64,000 nucleotides of DNA from CBDDKZ01 sp965230415 (GTDB lineage: Bacteria > Bacteroidota > Bacteroidia > Cytophagales > JAAEPT01), in assembly GCA_965230415.1 (NCBI GenBank), contig CBDDKZ010000005.1, forward strand, positions 1,364,001 through 1,428,000, written 5' to 3'. This document shows, piece after piece, positions 1-9,060 of the stretch. The translations under genes and the position numbers were made by a program. Every line of letters begins with the position of its first letter. Position 1 is the stretch's first letter. The notes beneath the pieces are model-generated. The model ran no database searches. It worked only from the letters and a program-made list of their open reading frames with translations, and was not told the DNA's origin.

Positions 1-1470
1 TAGTTTATAACCTTTGTCTCTAAGTATCTGAATAATACCTTCTTCACCGGGCAGATGAGCAGAGCCACAGGTATTAAACATGCTACGTTCTTTCATGAGC
101 CGATCAATACTTTCGGCCATTTTGTAATTACGCTCAATAAGCAGGCGGTATTTAAACTCCTCAGATGAGAATAAATCCATAAGCGCTTCAATTTGCTCAA
201 TGTTTCCCTGTTCATAAACCTCAATCATTTCCTGTGTAGGGTCGAAACGTGAGAGAATATCAAAGCGCTCCTGATAAGAGGGCAGCTTTTGACCGGTACT
301 AATGTGGTCTGCTACTGTTTCTAAGGGAAATACAGACTTTCCTTTGGTTTTGGAAATGTAATAAAGGTAGGCGTCCAGGAAATAGGGCATTTGGTTAGCG
401 CTAATTCCTCCCGATCGATGAAATAAGTCGTTTAGATTGAGGTACCAGTTGCCATCGCTGTATAAAAAGTCAAGGTAGCTACTTTTATTTTCATAGCTCA
501 CCGGCATTTCGTTGCCATTTTCATTGTGGTTCAGTAGCTGTTCGTCCGACTCAAAATGATAGGCAAACAGGGAGTCGGGTAGGATTTCCATAGAATAGCC
601 GTCGCAGGACTCGAATATATCAATAAGCGAGTCGCTGAATTCAAATGCCCGCGGGTGCCTTACATGCATCGTGCCAAACAGGTAACTGGGTTGCGTTAGA
701 CCGTTTCCACTTATTTCCCAGAGCAGGTTGTAGGCATTTTTTTCATGCACCACCTCATTTCTTGAGCAAGTGTCGCCCGACTTTTTCCACCATCGCTCTT
801 CTACTAATATTCCCGATTCAAAAACAATTTTGCATTTTATTTCACCCGACTGGTACCATTGCCGGCTCTCACCGTGTCTGATACCGTTTTCGAATGCCGT
901 TTGTTCTTTTAACTGACCATTTTCATACCACCATTCCCTGCTGCCATGTTGCTTACCTGATAAATAGTTAACCTTGCTTTCAATTTTGCCACTTTCGTAC
1001 CACCATTTGCGCTCACCCACAAGCGTGCCGGTTTCGTAAACGGCGCGACTCTTCAGCTGTTTATTTTCATGGTACCATTTCCACTCTCCAATGCGTTTTC
1101 CCTTTTTATACTTCCCCTTGTAACGCTTCTGACCGCTGCGAAAATAAGCCACCCAGGTATCTTCACGGTCGTTTTTCACATAATTTCCTTCTAATTTTTT
1201 TTCACCATTGGGGTAGTACCAAATAAACTCATTCTCCCTGACCTCAGGACTCAGTTGACTTAAAGCACCTTTGTTTTGGAGTTGTTCGTTGTTGAGGTAA
1301 TAATCTTCAAAAGTCCACCATTTTCCTTCTTTTACCTCTTTTAAGATGCGATAATAGCTGGCATTATCCCTGATCGTTTCGTCCCAGTTTCTATTATAAT
1401 AGATGGTATCTACCTGAGCGAAACTCAAATAATTGATAAATATAAAAGCGATAAGAACGAAATACTTCAT
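1..1470 (-). CDS. TraB/GumN-family protein with MORN-like (YwqK-type) repeats, 3' end outside window
   Basis: The frame opens at ATG 1470 and stays open to base 1, so the C-terminus is outside the window; about 490 residues are visible. It starts with a signal peptide (MKYFVLIAFIFINYLSFAQ). Residues about 75-225 are Trp/Tyr-rich repeats of the form W-Y-x-N-G-x-x-K, as in MORN/YwqK-type proteins. From about residue 235 a TraB/PrgY/GumN domain follows: LLWEISGNG, then SYLFGTMH, and near the edge RNYKMAESI and GSAHLPGEEGIIQILRDKGY, the usual closing block of this family. TraB/GumN (Tiki-like) domains are thought to be metal-dependent proteases; activity here is inferred. The protein is probably exported to the periplasm or outer surface. 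It is transcribed divergently from the DUF547 gene. Confidence 0.85.
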   Translation of the reverse strand, partial: MKYFVLIAFIFINYLSFAQVDTIYYNRNWDETIRDNASYYRILKEVKEGKWWTFEDYYLNNEQLQNKGALSQLSPEVRENEFIWYYPNGEKKLEGNYVKNDREDTWVAYFRSGQKRYKGKYKKGKRIGEWKWYHENKQLKSRAVYETGTLVGERKWWYESGKIESKVNYLSGKQHGSREWWYENGQLKEQTAFENGIRHGESRQWYQSGEIKCKIVFESGILVEERWWKKSGDTCSRNEVVHEKNAYNLLWEISGNGLTQPSYLFGTMHVRHPRAFEFSDSLIDIFESCDGYSMEILPDSLFAYHFESDEQLLNHNENGNEMPVSYENKSSYLDFLYSDGNWYLNLNDLFHRSGGISANQMPYFLDAYLYYISKTKGKSVFPLETVADHISTGQKLPSYQERFDILSRFDPTQEMIEVYEQGNIEQIEALMDLFSSEEFKYRLLIERNYKMAESIDRLMKERSMFNTCGSAHLPGEEGIIQILRDKGYKL

Positions 1471-1526
1471 TCCGGAAATAAAACAAAAGTTAAAGATAGG
1501 TCTTACATTATTATACTTCAAACGCG

Positions 1527-1534
1527 TATATTTG
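1527..1534 (+). promoter_or_regulatory. Bacteroidota -7 box (TATATTTG) upstream of DUF547 gene
   Basis: TATATTTG is an exact match to TAnnTTTG. There is no clear TTG at the expected -33 distance, and the box lies about 78 bp before the gene, so a 5' UTR of about 70 nt would follow. Confidence 0.4.
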
Positions 1535-1611
1535 TTTAAATATTATTTATAAAACTTTATTACTTTTACTCAACAAATGCACTATTTTGTGCGTTATTAA
1601 TAATAAAAAGG

Positions 1612-2343
1612 ATGACTTTCCAAATGAGAAATATTGTTTGGCTCTTTATTATTACATTTAATACTGTTATCGCCTCCAGTTTTCAAGATGAGGTGTTTAA
1701 CAAACGGATTGATGTGCTTTTTCAACACACAATTATTGATGGTCATATCAATACAGATTCCCTTGTGCTTTACCAAAGCGAATTGAACAGGCTTGTTAAG
1801 GATGTTGCGCGTGCAGATATCAATAGTTTAGAGGACGATCGACAACTCGCCGTACTGCTTAATGCCTACCATTTATTTGTGCTACAGAACGTACTACGCG
1901 AACACGGGAAAACGCACCTTACTCAAATCGATGGGTTTATGAACGACCACAATCATTTGATTATGCGAAAGGCTTATTCTTTAAACAATCTGCGCAACGA
2001 AATAATTCTGAAGAAGTTCAAAGATAAACGACTTTATTTTGCGTTTAGCCATGGCACAGTAGGTGACCGCTTCTTTTATAACCGGGCGTTTACAGCAGAT
2101 AGCATGAGCCATCAACTGAATTCTATCACCAAGGCGAAGTTAAATGACGAACAATACATCCGCTATAAAACAAACTCTGAAATGATCTTAATTCCCGAAC
2201 TGTTTAAATGGTACGGCGATGATTTTGCCAATGAGCAGCACATTTTGCAGTTTATCAATACCTACCGAGATGCGGAAGATCAGTTGAAAGGCTCTTTTGA
2301 AATTTCTATCTACCCTCACAGCTGGAAGTTTGCTAAAGTCTAG
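1612..2343 (+). CDS. DUF547-family secreted protein
   Basis: This 243-residue protein has a hydrophobic N-terminus (MRNIVWLFIITFNTVIASS) that fits a signal peptide. The middle matches DUF547: LAVLLNAYHLFVLQNVL corresponds to the family's IN-AYN-alvl block, and RLYFAFSHGTVGDRF sits where most members have a CAS-type cysteine motif, which is absent here. The start is ambiguous between ATG 1612, which directly follows AAAAAGG, and ATG 1624, which begins a more typical signal peptide. A perfect TATATTTG -7 box lies at 1527-1534. The stop codon overlaps the convergent metalloprotease gene inside one CTAG. The biochemical function of DUF547 is unknown. Confidence 0.8.
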   Translation: MTFQMRNIVWLFIITFNTVIASSFQDEVFNKRIDVLFQHTIIDGHINTDSLVLYQSELNRLVKDVARADINSLEDDRQLAVLLNAYHLFVLQNVLREHGKTHLTQIDGFMNDHNHLIMRKAYSLNNLRNEIILKKFKDKRLYFAFSHGTVGDRFFYNRAFTADSMSHQLNSITKAKLNDEQYIRYKTNSEMILIPELFKWYGDDFANEQHILQFINTYRDAEDQLKGSFEISIYPHSWKFAKV

Positions 2344-4589
2344 AATGCAAAAGGCCGGCGCTGGTTGTCGGCGTTGAGCACAAACGCTTTTTTCACCGGT
2401 TTTCCCCGAAATATTGCTCCTTTTTTGAATAGCACTTCGGCATTATCTACTATTCGTAGTTGATTTTTTGAGCTGTAATTTAAAGCGGCCCCTTTATTAA
2501 CTATTAACCTGGCTTCGTTTTTCAAGTGTATTTTCGCTTTTTTTTGTAAGGTAAGCTCACTTTTTTCGCCAAGCTCCATCGTACTAGTAGCACTAATGCT
2601 CAATTTTGCCTTCGTTTCAAGCCTCATTTTTACATTTTTCTCCACTTTTAGCACCGTGGGTGTCACAAAATTTGCAAATTCCTTACGCAGCGTGTTAGGT
2701 GTCTTGGATTGATCTATCGAAATATGGATGCCTTTTTGCACAATTAAGTCGATATCGTCCGCTGCATTTGGAATATTAGCGAGTTTAAGGCGACCACAGA
2801 GTCTGGCGTTTTGATCGAAGCTATGGTTGTTGAAAACAACGCTTATAGTTAGCGTACCGAGACTGTCTTGCTCCAAAATTTCAACTTTTAAGCCATTTAA
2901 ATACTTGTAATCTATATATCCTTCCTTTTTCTTATAAGGAGGGTTGTTGGTAAGCGGTGGGTTGGAGCACATCGACAGCACATCACCGACCTGGAAGGCA
3001 TCGCTTCTCCGCCGGCCTTTAAGTTCGTCGATAATACCTCCGTGGCTGGCATAAGTCAAAAGGGTATCGCCTTCTACAATTTCATAGTTGATAGCGTAGG
3101 ACTCCGTGCGCGCGCCATTAAAATTTCCCGAATTTGTAATCACCTGATTGGAATCGAAGTCTGCCCGATATTGTGTAAAATAGTTCATACCCGCATAGGG
3201 ATTCGCATCCTGTCTTTCAAAAGCATAAAGTTTGTTGTTCCAATACCAGTGTTTGTGTTGTTTGTAATAGCCGCTGCAATCAAAATCGTAGTTGCCAATG
3301 GCGTTGTAAATACTCACCGTGTTCACATTATTGATGTTTGACACCATGCTGGGGCTGATATGCTTTGGGTCATCTAAAATGCACTCGTTGTACATGTAAA
3401 GCCCTTTTTCCATATAGGGGATCCCGGAAGTGCCCTTCGGGAAGTTTTGGAGCTGTCCGGCCATGATGCTTTCATCAAAGACGTTTAATTTCTGGTGGTT
3501 TTCCAACCAGATATACTCATTTTTGGTATGAGGTACTTTGATACGTATAGCATCACCAGTGGTGGCAAAATCCTCCAATTTGTACACCCCATTATCAGTA
3601 GCATCTCTCAGGTCCTTGTCGAGTGGAATCCAGCCGAGGATATAACGTTCCCAGGCGTTGAAAGTCTGGAAAAACAACTGATTGGAGACGGTACAGCCCC
3701 ACCCTCCGCTGGGTACATAAAAGTGTTTGCCAACGGCACCATTGGCAGCCATGTAGTGCGGGCTTGCAAAGAGCTCGTGTGCCAGCTCATGCTTAAATAA
3801 TTGGTTGAAAGCCTCGGGGTTGTAGCAGGCATTTCCGCAGGCATAAAAACCAGACCTGGTAATGGTGTAGTCACCATAAGGCATGTCGTTGACCCCGGCA
3901 AGGACAGAAGCACCGCCACCAAAGTTTCCCAGCGCCGCCTTTGCGTAAGGGAATAACTGTTTTTGCCAGCGCCCGTCGGCCCGGTACATCAGTACCACGT
4001 AATCGGGTTTTCCATCGGGTTGGTAGCTGCTGGCATCCACTCTGAAATTGGGATTATTGACACGCCGGTCGTATTTACTCCAGTCAAAATCAGGGTCCTG
4101 CTTATACATTTCTTTGAAAACGCGCTTGTTGAAAGTAGCCCAGCAATTGCGGCCACTCACACCGCCCGGGTCGATATTGATACATTTTGGGTACACGTCG
4201 GCTACAATCCTGAAGTTTCCATTAGGAAAAGACATTTCCTGGTACAATTTTGACAGGTTTTTAACACTGTCGATATTTTTGTACTTATCAAAGTCCTCGT
4301 AATTGTTGTAGAAAGATTCAGGAATGGCATTGTTTTGGACAAAATCGGGCAGTGCGCCATTGGGCTTCCAGTTGGGGAATTTTTGGGCATTGTCGAAGTC
4401 TTTGAAACCCACGCAGATGATCAGTACACGTAGGTCGCCTTTAGGGGTAAAGACTTCACCATAGTGGGCGCTTTGTTGAGCGTAGGAAAAGGAACAGCTA
4501 AAAACCAGGCCTATCATGCTTAAAGGGCCTATCAAACGATAGCACAGGTTCTTTTTAATGGATGCTGCGACGTTTTTTAAATAAATCAT
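2340..4589 (-). CDS. M6-like secreted zinc metalloprotease (HELAH)
   Basis: I chose ATG 4589, giving 749 residues, because it leads into a signal peptide (hydrophobic run ending near SYAQQS); the frame could open 45 bp earlier. The catalytic motif HELAHELFASPHY starts at about residue 267, with HExxH zinc ligands, and is followed by a Gly/Trp-rich block (PSGGWGCTVSNQ). Together with the opening LRVLIICVGFKDFD this resembles M6/immune-inhibitor-A-type proteases. The last 130 residues are short Lys/Thr/Ala-rich beta repeats that end without a recognisable T9SS signal. It is probably a cell-surface or secreted protease. The stop overlaps that of the convergent DUF547 gene. The exact peptidase family is inferred from motif and layout. 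Confidence 0.75.
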   Translation of the reverse strand: MIYLKNVAASIKKNLCYRLIGPLSMIGLVFSCSFSYAQQSAHYGEVFTPKGDLRVLIICVGFKDFDNAQKFPNWKPNGALPDFVQNNAIPESFYNNYEDFDKYKNIDSVKNLSKLYQEMSFPNGNFRIVADVYPKCINIDPGGVSGRNCWATFNKRVFKEMYKQDPDFDWSKYDRRVNNPNFRVDASSYQPDGKPDYVVLMYRADGRWQKQLFPYAKAALGNFGGGASVLAGVNDMPYGDYTITRSGFYACGNACYNPEAFNQLFKHELAHELFASPHYMAANGAVGKHFYVPSGGWGCTVSNQLFFQTFNAWERYILGWIPLDKDLRDATDNGVYKLEDFATTGDAIRIKVPHTKNEYIWLENHQKLNVFDESIMAGQLQNFPKGTSGIPYMEKGLYMYNECILDDPKHISPSMVSNINNVNTVSIYNAIGNYDFDCSGYYKQHKHWYWNNKLYAFERQDANPYAGMNYFTQYRADFDSNQVITNSGNFNGARTESYAINYEIVEGDTLLTYASHGGIIDELKGRRRSDAFQVGDVLSMCSNPPLTNNPPYKKKEGYIDYKYLNGLKVEILEQDSLGTLTISVVFNNHSFDQNARLCGRLKLANIPNAADDIDLIVQKGIHISIDQSKTPNTLRKEFANFVTPTVLKVEKNVKMRLETKAKLSISATSTMELGEKSELTLQKKAKIHLKNEARLIVNKGAALNYSSKNQLRIVDNAEVLFKKGAIFRGKPVKKAFVLNADNQRRPFAF

Positions 4590-4752
4590 TGCTAATATTA
4601 TTGTTCCGTAACATGTAAAACTAATAGTATACATGTACTTGCATACAATATAACAGAAACAAATTTAGGCTGGAATAATTAATAGTGAGGTAGGGGATTT
4701 CTTATTATTCGTATTTTTTTTTGGGTAGAGTGGAGCTTGTTATATTGGGGAG

Positions 4753-5760
4753 TTGGTAATAATAAAGAGCACAAAAATGTTCAGGAAATTTATTAAAGTA
4801 TTTTCTCAAGGTAAACGAACTAACAAATTATTAATTAAAAACAGAATGCGTTTTGACGATATCGTAACAGACAATCGTTCTAATTATCTTGAAAGTGTTT
4901 ATCGAAGACTATATGATAATGACATCACCTTATCTGACGCAGAAATTATTGACGCATACAATAAGTTTTCGAATAACATTCAGACAAACACTTTTGCAGC
5001 GGCGGAACTTGAATGGGTAACAAGCTTTGTGATATGTCATTTTCGACCAAACTTGACCGAAGTTTTGATACGTCGAGGGCTTTTGTCAATAATATACTCA
5101 TTAGGTAATGATTTAGACTGGTTTACCATTGGACAATTCATAGATAAAAGAATTTTAGCAAATAACGTGGAACCTTATGGCGGAATACCTCCATTTGAAG
5201 GACATGAATGGTTGAGAAACTTATTGCCAGCTCAAAAAGAAATTGTTCAAAAGGTGTTGAAAGAGCTAATTGAAGAAAATAGAAGAGATATCAATCTAAA
5301 CATTGAATTATCTGTTGATGACAAGAGTGAAGTAATCAGTACAGATGAAGCTTATGAGATCACGATCGAACAGTTTGTTGGAAACAGACTAACACTAAAC
5401 TCTATTGACGAATTAACAACGGAATTCGACAGAATTGCATATTTCATCTCCATAAATTCAGAGAATTGTTCCAATGACCAATTAATACCCTTATTAGCTA
5501 AATATGGGATTGTTGATATGACATATAGATTAACGAGTTCACCAGAGTATATTAAAATATTCGGACAAATTAGCAGAGTTGAATTCGATCAGATTCGTTT
5601 TAATAATCATTTAGACAATTCATACACATCTAATGTTAGTAATATTGAAAAGTATTTCCCTTTGGAAATAGAGATCATAGATTGTTGTGTAACAAATGAC
5701 GTGTGGATATGGAGTGAAAAATACTTCTATATATACAAAATAACTATTGCTAACAATTAG
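4753..5760 (+). CDS. Hypothetical protein, 335 aa
   Basis: I do not recognise this protein. It is acidic and largely alpha-helical by composition, with no signal peptide or transmembrane segment. Residues about 10-30 are basic (FRKFIKVFSQGKRTNK), and the centre has a YGGIPPFEGHEWL segment. The true start may be ATG 4777 (MFRKFIKVF), eight codons in. The DNA is more AT-rich than the neighbours and codon choice is loose, which may indicate recent acquisition. It is followed 113 bp later by a small lipoprotein gene of similar composition; the two may form one accessory island. Confidence 0.6.
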   Translation: MVIIKSTKMFRKFIKVFSQGKRTNKLLIKNRMRFDDIVTDNRSNYLESVYRRLYDNDITLSDAEIIDAYNKFSNNIQTNTFAAAELEWVTSFVICHFRPNLTEVLIRRGLLSIIYSLGNDLDWFTIGQFIDKRILANNVEPYGGIPPFEGHEWLRNLLPAQKEIVQKVLKELIEENRRDINLNIELSVDDKSEVISTDEAYEITIEQFVGNRLTLNSIDELTTEFDRIAYFISINSENCSNDQLIPLLAKYGIVDMTYRLTSSPEYIKIFGQISRVEFDQIRFNNHLDNSYTSNVSNIEKYFPLEIEIIDCCVTNDVWIWSEKYFYIYKITIANN

Positions 5761-5873
5761 AACCCAAAGAGCATTGGGGATTTGGAAAGAAGGGAGGTTG
5801 AATGAGGTGTAGGGAATATACTATATTGGTAGTCAATTAACTAGTGTAATTTAATTCTTGAATAGACAAATTA

Positions 5874-6476
5874 ATGAAAAAGCTATTTATTACCTTTTTG
5901 GTGCTATTACAGTTCGCTTGTACAGAAATTTCTAAACAGGAAGAAAAAGGATTAGATGACTCTTCTTTAGAAAAAACTGTAAAGAATGTGCCCGATTCGA
6001 TTCAGAATGAGCAGGAAGAAAAGTCTATCATTCCAAATTTGCTACCGGAGCCTGGATCTATTTATATATTAAGTGAAAATGATTCTCTTTTTTCGGATAT
6101 AAATGATTCTACAATCGTTAAAAACAAAAGAATTTCATATCACTATTCTATTCATAATTTTCGGGCTACTAAGAAATACGAATTGAATGACTCCATTACG
6201 TATCAACTGGTTCATACGAAAACAAGGGGAGATATTGGATTGGATGGAACACTTGAGACACTTAATTTAGTTCTGTTTAAACGAGGCGAATATTTTAAGG
6301 AATGTGAAATTGGACTTTCGTACAATGTTTATGGGTTAGATGAAACCAAGTACTACGTCGCGACGGCTAACGAAATAACAATACTTCAATTTGAGGAAAT
6401 TGAGTCAACAGAAACAGGTGAAGTGGTCAAAACGAACTCGAAAGAAATATTAAAATACGCAGAACTCATACAATAA
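5874..6476 (+). CDS. Putative lipoprotein, 200 aa
   Basis: The N-terminus MKKLFITFLVLLQFACTE is a short basic and hydrophobic stretch ending in a Cys, so a lipoprotein signal is likely, although QFAC is a weak lipobox. Residues about 25-50 are a polar linker rich in Glu, Lys and Ser. The rest is a beta-rich domain of no family I recognise (LVHTKTRGDIGLDG, FKRGEYFKECEIGLSYN). It lies between the 335-residue hypothetical gene and the AraC regulator. The likely location is the periplasmic face of a membrane. Confidence 0.6.
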   Translation: MKKLFITFLVLLQFACTEISKQEEKGLDDSSLEKTVKNVPDSIQNEQEEKSIIPNLLPEPGSIYILSENDSLFSDINDSTIVKNKRISYHYSIHNFRATKKYELNDSITYQLVHTKTRGDIGLDGTLETLNLVLFKRGEYFKECEIGLSYNVYGLDETKYYVATANEITILQFEEIESTETGEVVKTNSKEILKYAELIQ

Positions 6477-6557
6477 TTTTCATAACACTAAAAAGACCCC
6501 ATAACCCACCCAGGAATTTAAAAAAACTCGTTTGTAAAAGCGTAATCCAAATCAACA

Positions 6558-7280
6558 ATGTACCAGGAGGTAAAACCATCGGCAAAAACAAATAAGCTAA
6601 TAGACACTTTTTGGACTTACTCGAAGAATAATGCGAATGAGTATTTTAAAGTATTGCCCGATACCTGTGTAGATTGGATTTTTGACCTCAGCCAAAATAA
6701 AAGCTTTCTGTCGGGGGTTATGACGAATTACCAATGTCGGGAATTGTCTGCCGAATCGGATTTAATAGGAGTTCGTTTTAAAGTCGAAAAATTTGCTTTG
6801 CTGTCTAAAGTACCGTTGAGCGAAAGCAAAAACTTACGCGTGGAGTTAGCTGACGTATTGCCTGCTAAAAAGCGTAGTAGTTTAAACCAGCTAACAGACC
6901 TCCATAAAAAAGCGCAAATAACATTGCTCGAAAAATTCATCGAACAATCATGGAAACATAATGCTCAAACGCAAGATCAAATGGTATTAGCGATCGTGCA
7001 GCATATAAGGGCGCTTCGAGGCATAGTAAATGTCACAGATTTAGCCAAATCGCAGGGTATAAGTCTCAGGCAATTGGAAAGACGTTTCAAAAGTTGTATC
7101 GGTTTGACGGTAAAAGAGTTTTCGAAAATTGTACGTTTTAATCATGCGAAGCAATCAATAGGAGCTTTCACCAAAACAAGCCTTTTGCAAATAGCGTTCG
7201 CTAGCGGATTTTTTGATCATGCGCATATGGCCGCTGAATTCAAACGGATCTCAGGCGAAAACCCGAGTTTTTTTAGGTAA
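6558..7280 (+). CDS. AraC-family transcriptional regulator
   Basis: This is a 240-residue protein. The N-terminal 130 residues (LIDTFWTY, LPDTCVDWIFDL, LIGVRFKVEKFALL) match the N-terminal sensor region found in many Bacteroidota AraC proteins (DUF6597-like). Residues about 140-240 are the double helix-turn-helix: VTDLAKSQGISLRQLERRF, then LLQIAFASGFFDHAHMAAEF, then FKRISGENPSFFR. The ligand is unknown. The VOC lipoprotein gene starts 60 bp downstream behind its own promoter-like box, so regulation of that gene is possible but unproven. Confidence 0.85.
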   Translation: MYQEVKPSAKTNKLIDTFWTYSKNNANEYFKVLPDTCVDWIFDLSQNKSFLSGVMTNYQCRELSAESDLIGVRFKVEKFALLSKVPLSESKNLRVELADVLPAKKRSSLNQLTDLHKKAQITLLEKFIEQSWKHNAQTQDQMVLAIVQHIRALRGIVNVTDLAKSQGISLRQLERRFKSCIGLTVKEFSKIVRFNHAKQSIGAFTKTSLLQIAFASGFFDHAHMAAEFKRISGENPSFFR

Positions 7281-7317
7281 TGTCGTTTTTTTACAAAGTG
7301 AGATTTCTACAGCTCAC

Positions 7318-7325
7318 TAACTTTG
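7318..7325 (+). promoter_or_regulatory. -7 box (TAACTTTG) for the VOC lipoprotein gene
   Basis: TAACTTTG is an exact TAnnTTTG match. A T-rich stretch at 7284-7291 is a poor -33 element. The box overlaps an upstream in-frame ATG at 7323, so initiation must occur at the next ATG, 7341, about 10 nt after the expected transcription start. Confidence 0.5.
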
Positions 7326-7340
7326 TATAAAAACTACGAT

Positions 7341-7811
7341 ATGAAATTTGGGCTATTAGTGATCGGCTTCATCATAATGAGCTCTTGTAAAAGCAAACTC
7401 AAAACTAAAGAAATGGACATTCAATACGCATATACGATTCTTTACGTCCCGGACGTACCCCGCACTATGGAATTTTATATTAAAGCCTTCGGATTTGAAC
7501 AAAAGTTCCTGACACCCGAAAAGGATTACGGGGAATTAATGTCAGGCAGTACAACCATTGCCTTTGCAAACCTGGAACTGAGTAATTCCAACTTTAAAAA
7601 AGGTTTTACCCCTAGTAAGCTAAGTGAAAAGCCATTTGGAATAGAATTGGCCTTTACGACTTCTGAAGTGGAACAACTAATGGAGAAAGCAACTACGAAT
7701 GGGGCAGTACTTTTAGAAAAAGTCGTGACAAAACCCTGGGGACAAAAAGTAGCTTATGTAAGGGATTTGAACGGGTTTATTATTGAAATTTGCACACCGA
7801 TTCAGAATTAG
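7341..7811 (+). CDS. VOC (glyoxalase/bleomycin resistance-type) lipoprotein
   Basis: The start at 7341 is supported by the promoter box overlapping the earlier ATG. The 156-residue product begins with a lipoprotein signal (MKFGLLVIGFIIMSSCKS, lipobox MSSC). A single VOC domain follows from about residue 25: YTILYVPDVPRTMEFYIKAFGF opens the first beta-alpha-beta unit, and KVAYVRDLNGFIIEICTP closes the second with its conserved Glu metal-ligand position. VOC proteins are dioxygenases, lyases or binding proteins that usually act in the cytoplasm as dimers. An export signal is unusual, and the substrate is unknown. Confidence 0.8.
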   Translation: MKFGLLVIGFIIMSSCKSKLKTKEMDIQYAYTILYVPDVPRTMEFYIKAFGFEQKFLTPEKDYGELMSGSTTIAFANLELSNSNFKKGFTPSKLSEKPFGIELAFTTSEVEQLMEKATTNGAVLLEKVVTKPWGQKVAYVRDLNGFIIEICTPIQN

Positions 7812-7953
7812 AAATGCGACTATAAATCAATTGTTCCCAAGGCATTAGTGGGCTGGAAAGACTGGCGGCAGATTGAATCATTGAATATACATTTAGGCTT
7901 GCAGATTATTAAAACAGCGCTTATATTCAATCTTTTAGTCGTCATAACATAAA

Positions 7954-8949
7954 ATGGAAATGCCTAGATACATCATCTCAAAAAACGGTAAGTACGGATT
8001 CATTAACGAAGAGGGTCAAGCGCTTATTGCACCTGTTTTTGAAAAAGTGTCCGAATTTAATGAAGGCCTCGCCTGGGCCGTAATCGAGCGGGATGGGCAG
8101 TGGGTCTCTGGGTTTATCGATGAGGCCGGAGACTGGGCAATAGCACCTGATTTTTCCGGGTACGGCTGGTCCCTGAATGAGACAAGTCTTTTTTCCGGCG
8201 GGCTGGCTCCAATCCAGGCTGCTAACAAAAAAATGATGTTTATTAACAAAATGGGAGAACCTATATGTGAACCTGTTTACGATAAGGCTTATATTTTCTC
8301 CGAAGGTCGTGCCCTGGTAGCTAAGGATGGTTTGTATGGATATGTAGATGAGCAGGGTAAACAGGTGATAGATTGCAAATACGGCGTTGACAGGGCTTTT
8401 GAAGAAAACAGTAGATTTTCACAGGGCCTGGCCGCAGTTCGTTTTGACATTGGTGAAGAAGGCATCAATACTGAAAACAATTTTGGCTATATCGACAAGA
8501 GTGGAGAGGTAGTTTTTAAACCGGAAGATTACTTTGCCAATGCGTTTTCAGAAGGATTTGCAATGGTGAAAGACCGTTTTGATTATTATTTCATCAATTT
8601 AAATGGGGAAATGCCATTCGAGCTAAAAACTCAGGTAGCAAGCAAGTTTTCGGAGGGGTTTTGTGACATTTATGATGAGGAAACGGAATGTTTTGGTTTT
8701 ATAGATACAAATGGCGATTGGGCAATCGAGCCAAAATTTAAATCGAGCCTGAGGTTTACAGAAGGCCTGGCCTGTGTTCAAAGAATGGGTGTCAAAGGCC
8801 ACGGCTATGTGAATAAAAAAGGAGCTTTTGTAATTCCTGAGCAGTTTGAAATTGCCTTGCCCTTTAAAAATGGTCTTGCCTATGTTAAACACAAAGGTCA
8901 ATTTGGCTATATTAACCAATCCGGAGAATTTGTTTGGCGCTTAAAATAA
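7954..8949 (+). CDS. WG-repeat protein
   Basis: This 331-residue protein is built almost entirely from WG (KWG) beta repeats of about 40 residues. Each has a core like G-x-YGFINEEGQ-x-I-x-P-x-F followed by F-x-EGLA. Examples are GKYGFINEEGQALIAPVF, GLYGYVDEQGKQVIDCKY, ECFGFIDTNGDWAIEPKF and GQFGYINQSGEFVW. There is no signal peptide, so it is probably cytoplasmic. WG repeats are common in Bacteroidota and their role is poorly known; a binding scaffold is a reasonable guess. It lies 111 bp before fumC's start on the same strand. Confidence 0.85.
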   Translation: MEMPRYIISKNGKYGFINEEGQALIAPVFEKVSEFNEGLAWAVIERDGQWVSGFIDEAGDWAIAPDFSGYGWSLNETSLFSGGLAPIQAANKKMMFINKMGEPICEPVYDKAYIFSEGRALVAKDGLYGYVDEQGKQVIDCKYGVDRAFEENSRFSQGLAAVRFDIGEEGINTENNFGYIDKSGEVVFKPEDYFANAFSEGFAMVKDRFDYYFINLNGEMPFELKTQVASKFSEGFCDIYDEETECFGFIDTNGDWAIEPKFKSSLRFTEGLACVQRMGVKGHGYVNKKGAFVIPEQFEIALPFKNGLAYVKHKGQFGYINQSGEFVWRLK

Positions 8950-9060
8950 TTGCGTCTTTCTATTAGTATAGTTCATTATCCAAGAGAATGTAAAAGCTAC
9001 TATTCTAAATTTTTGTTCCCATTAGGCAATTCATTAAATTCGAATGTTAAATTTTGGAAT

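Noticed and set aside
645..881. 78-residue plus-strand frame
   Set aside because: It lies opposite the TraB/GumN gene, and the protein looks like random translation.
3495..3800. 101-residue plus-strand frame inside the metalloprotease gene
   Set aside because: It is antisense to the conserved HELAH region; the minus frame has family-like motifs and this one does not.
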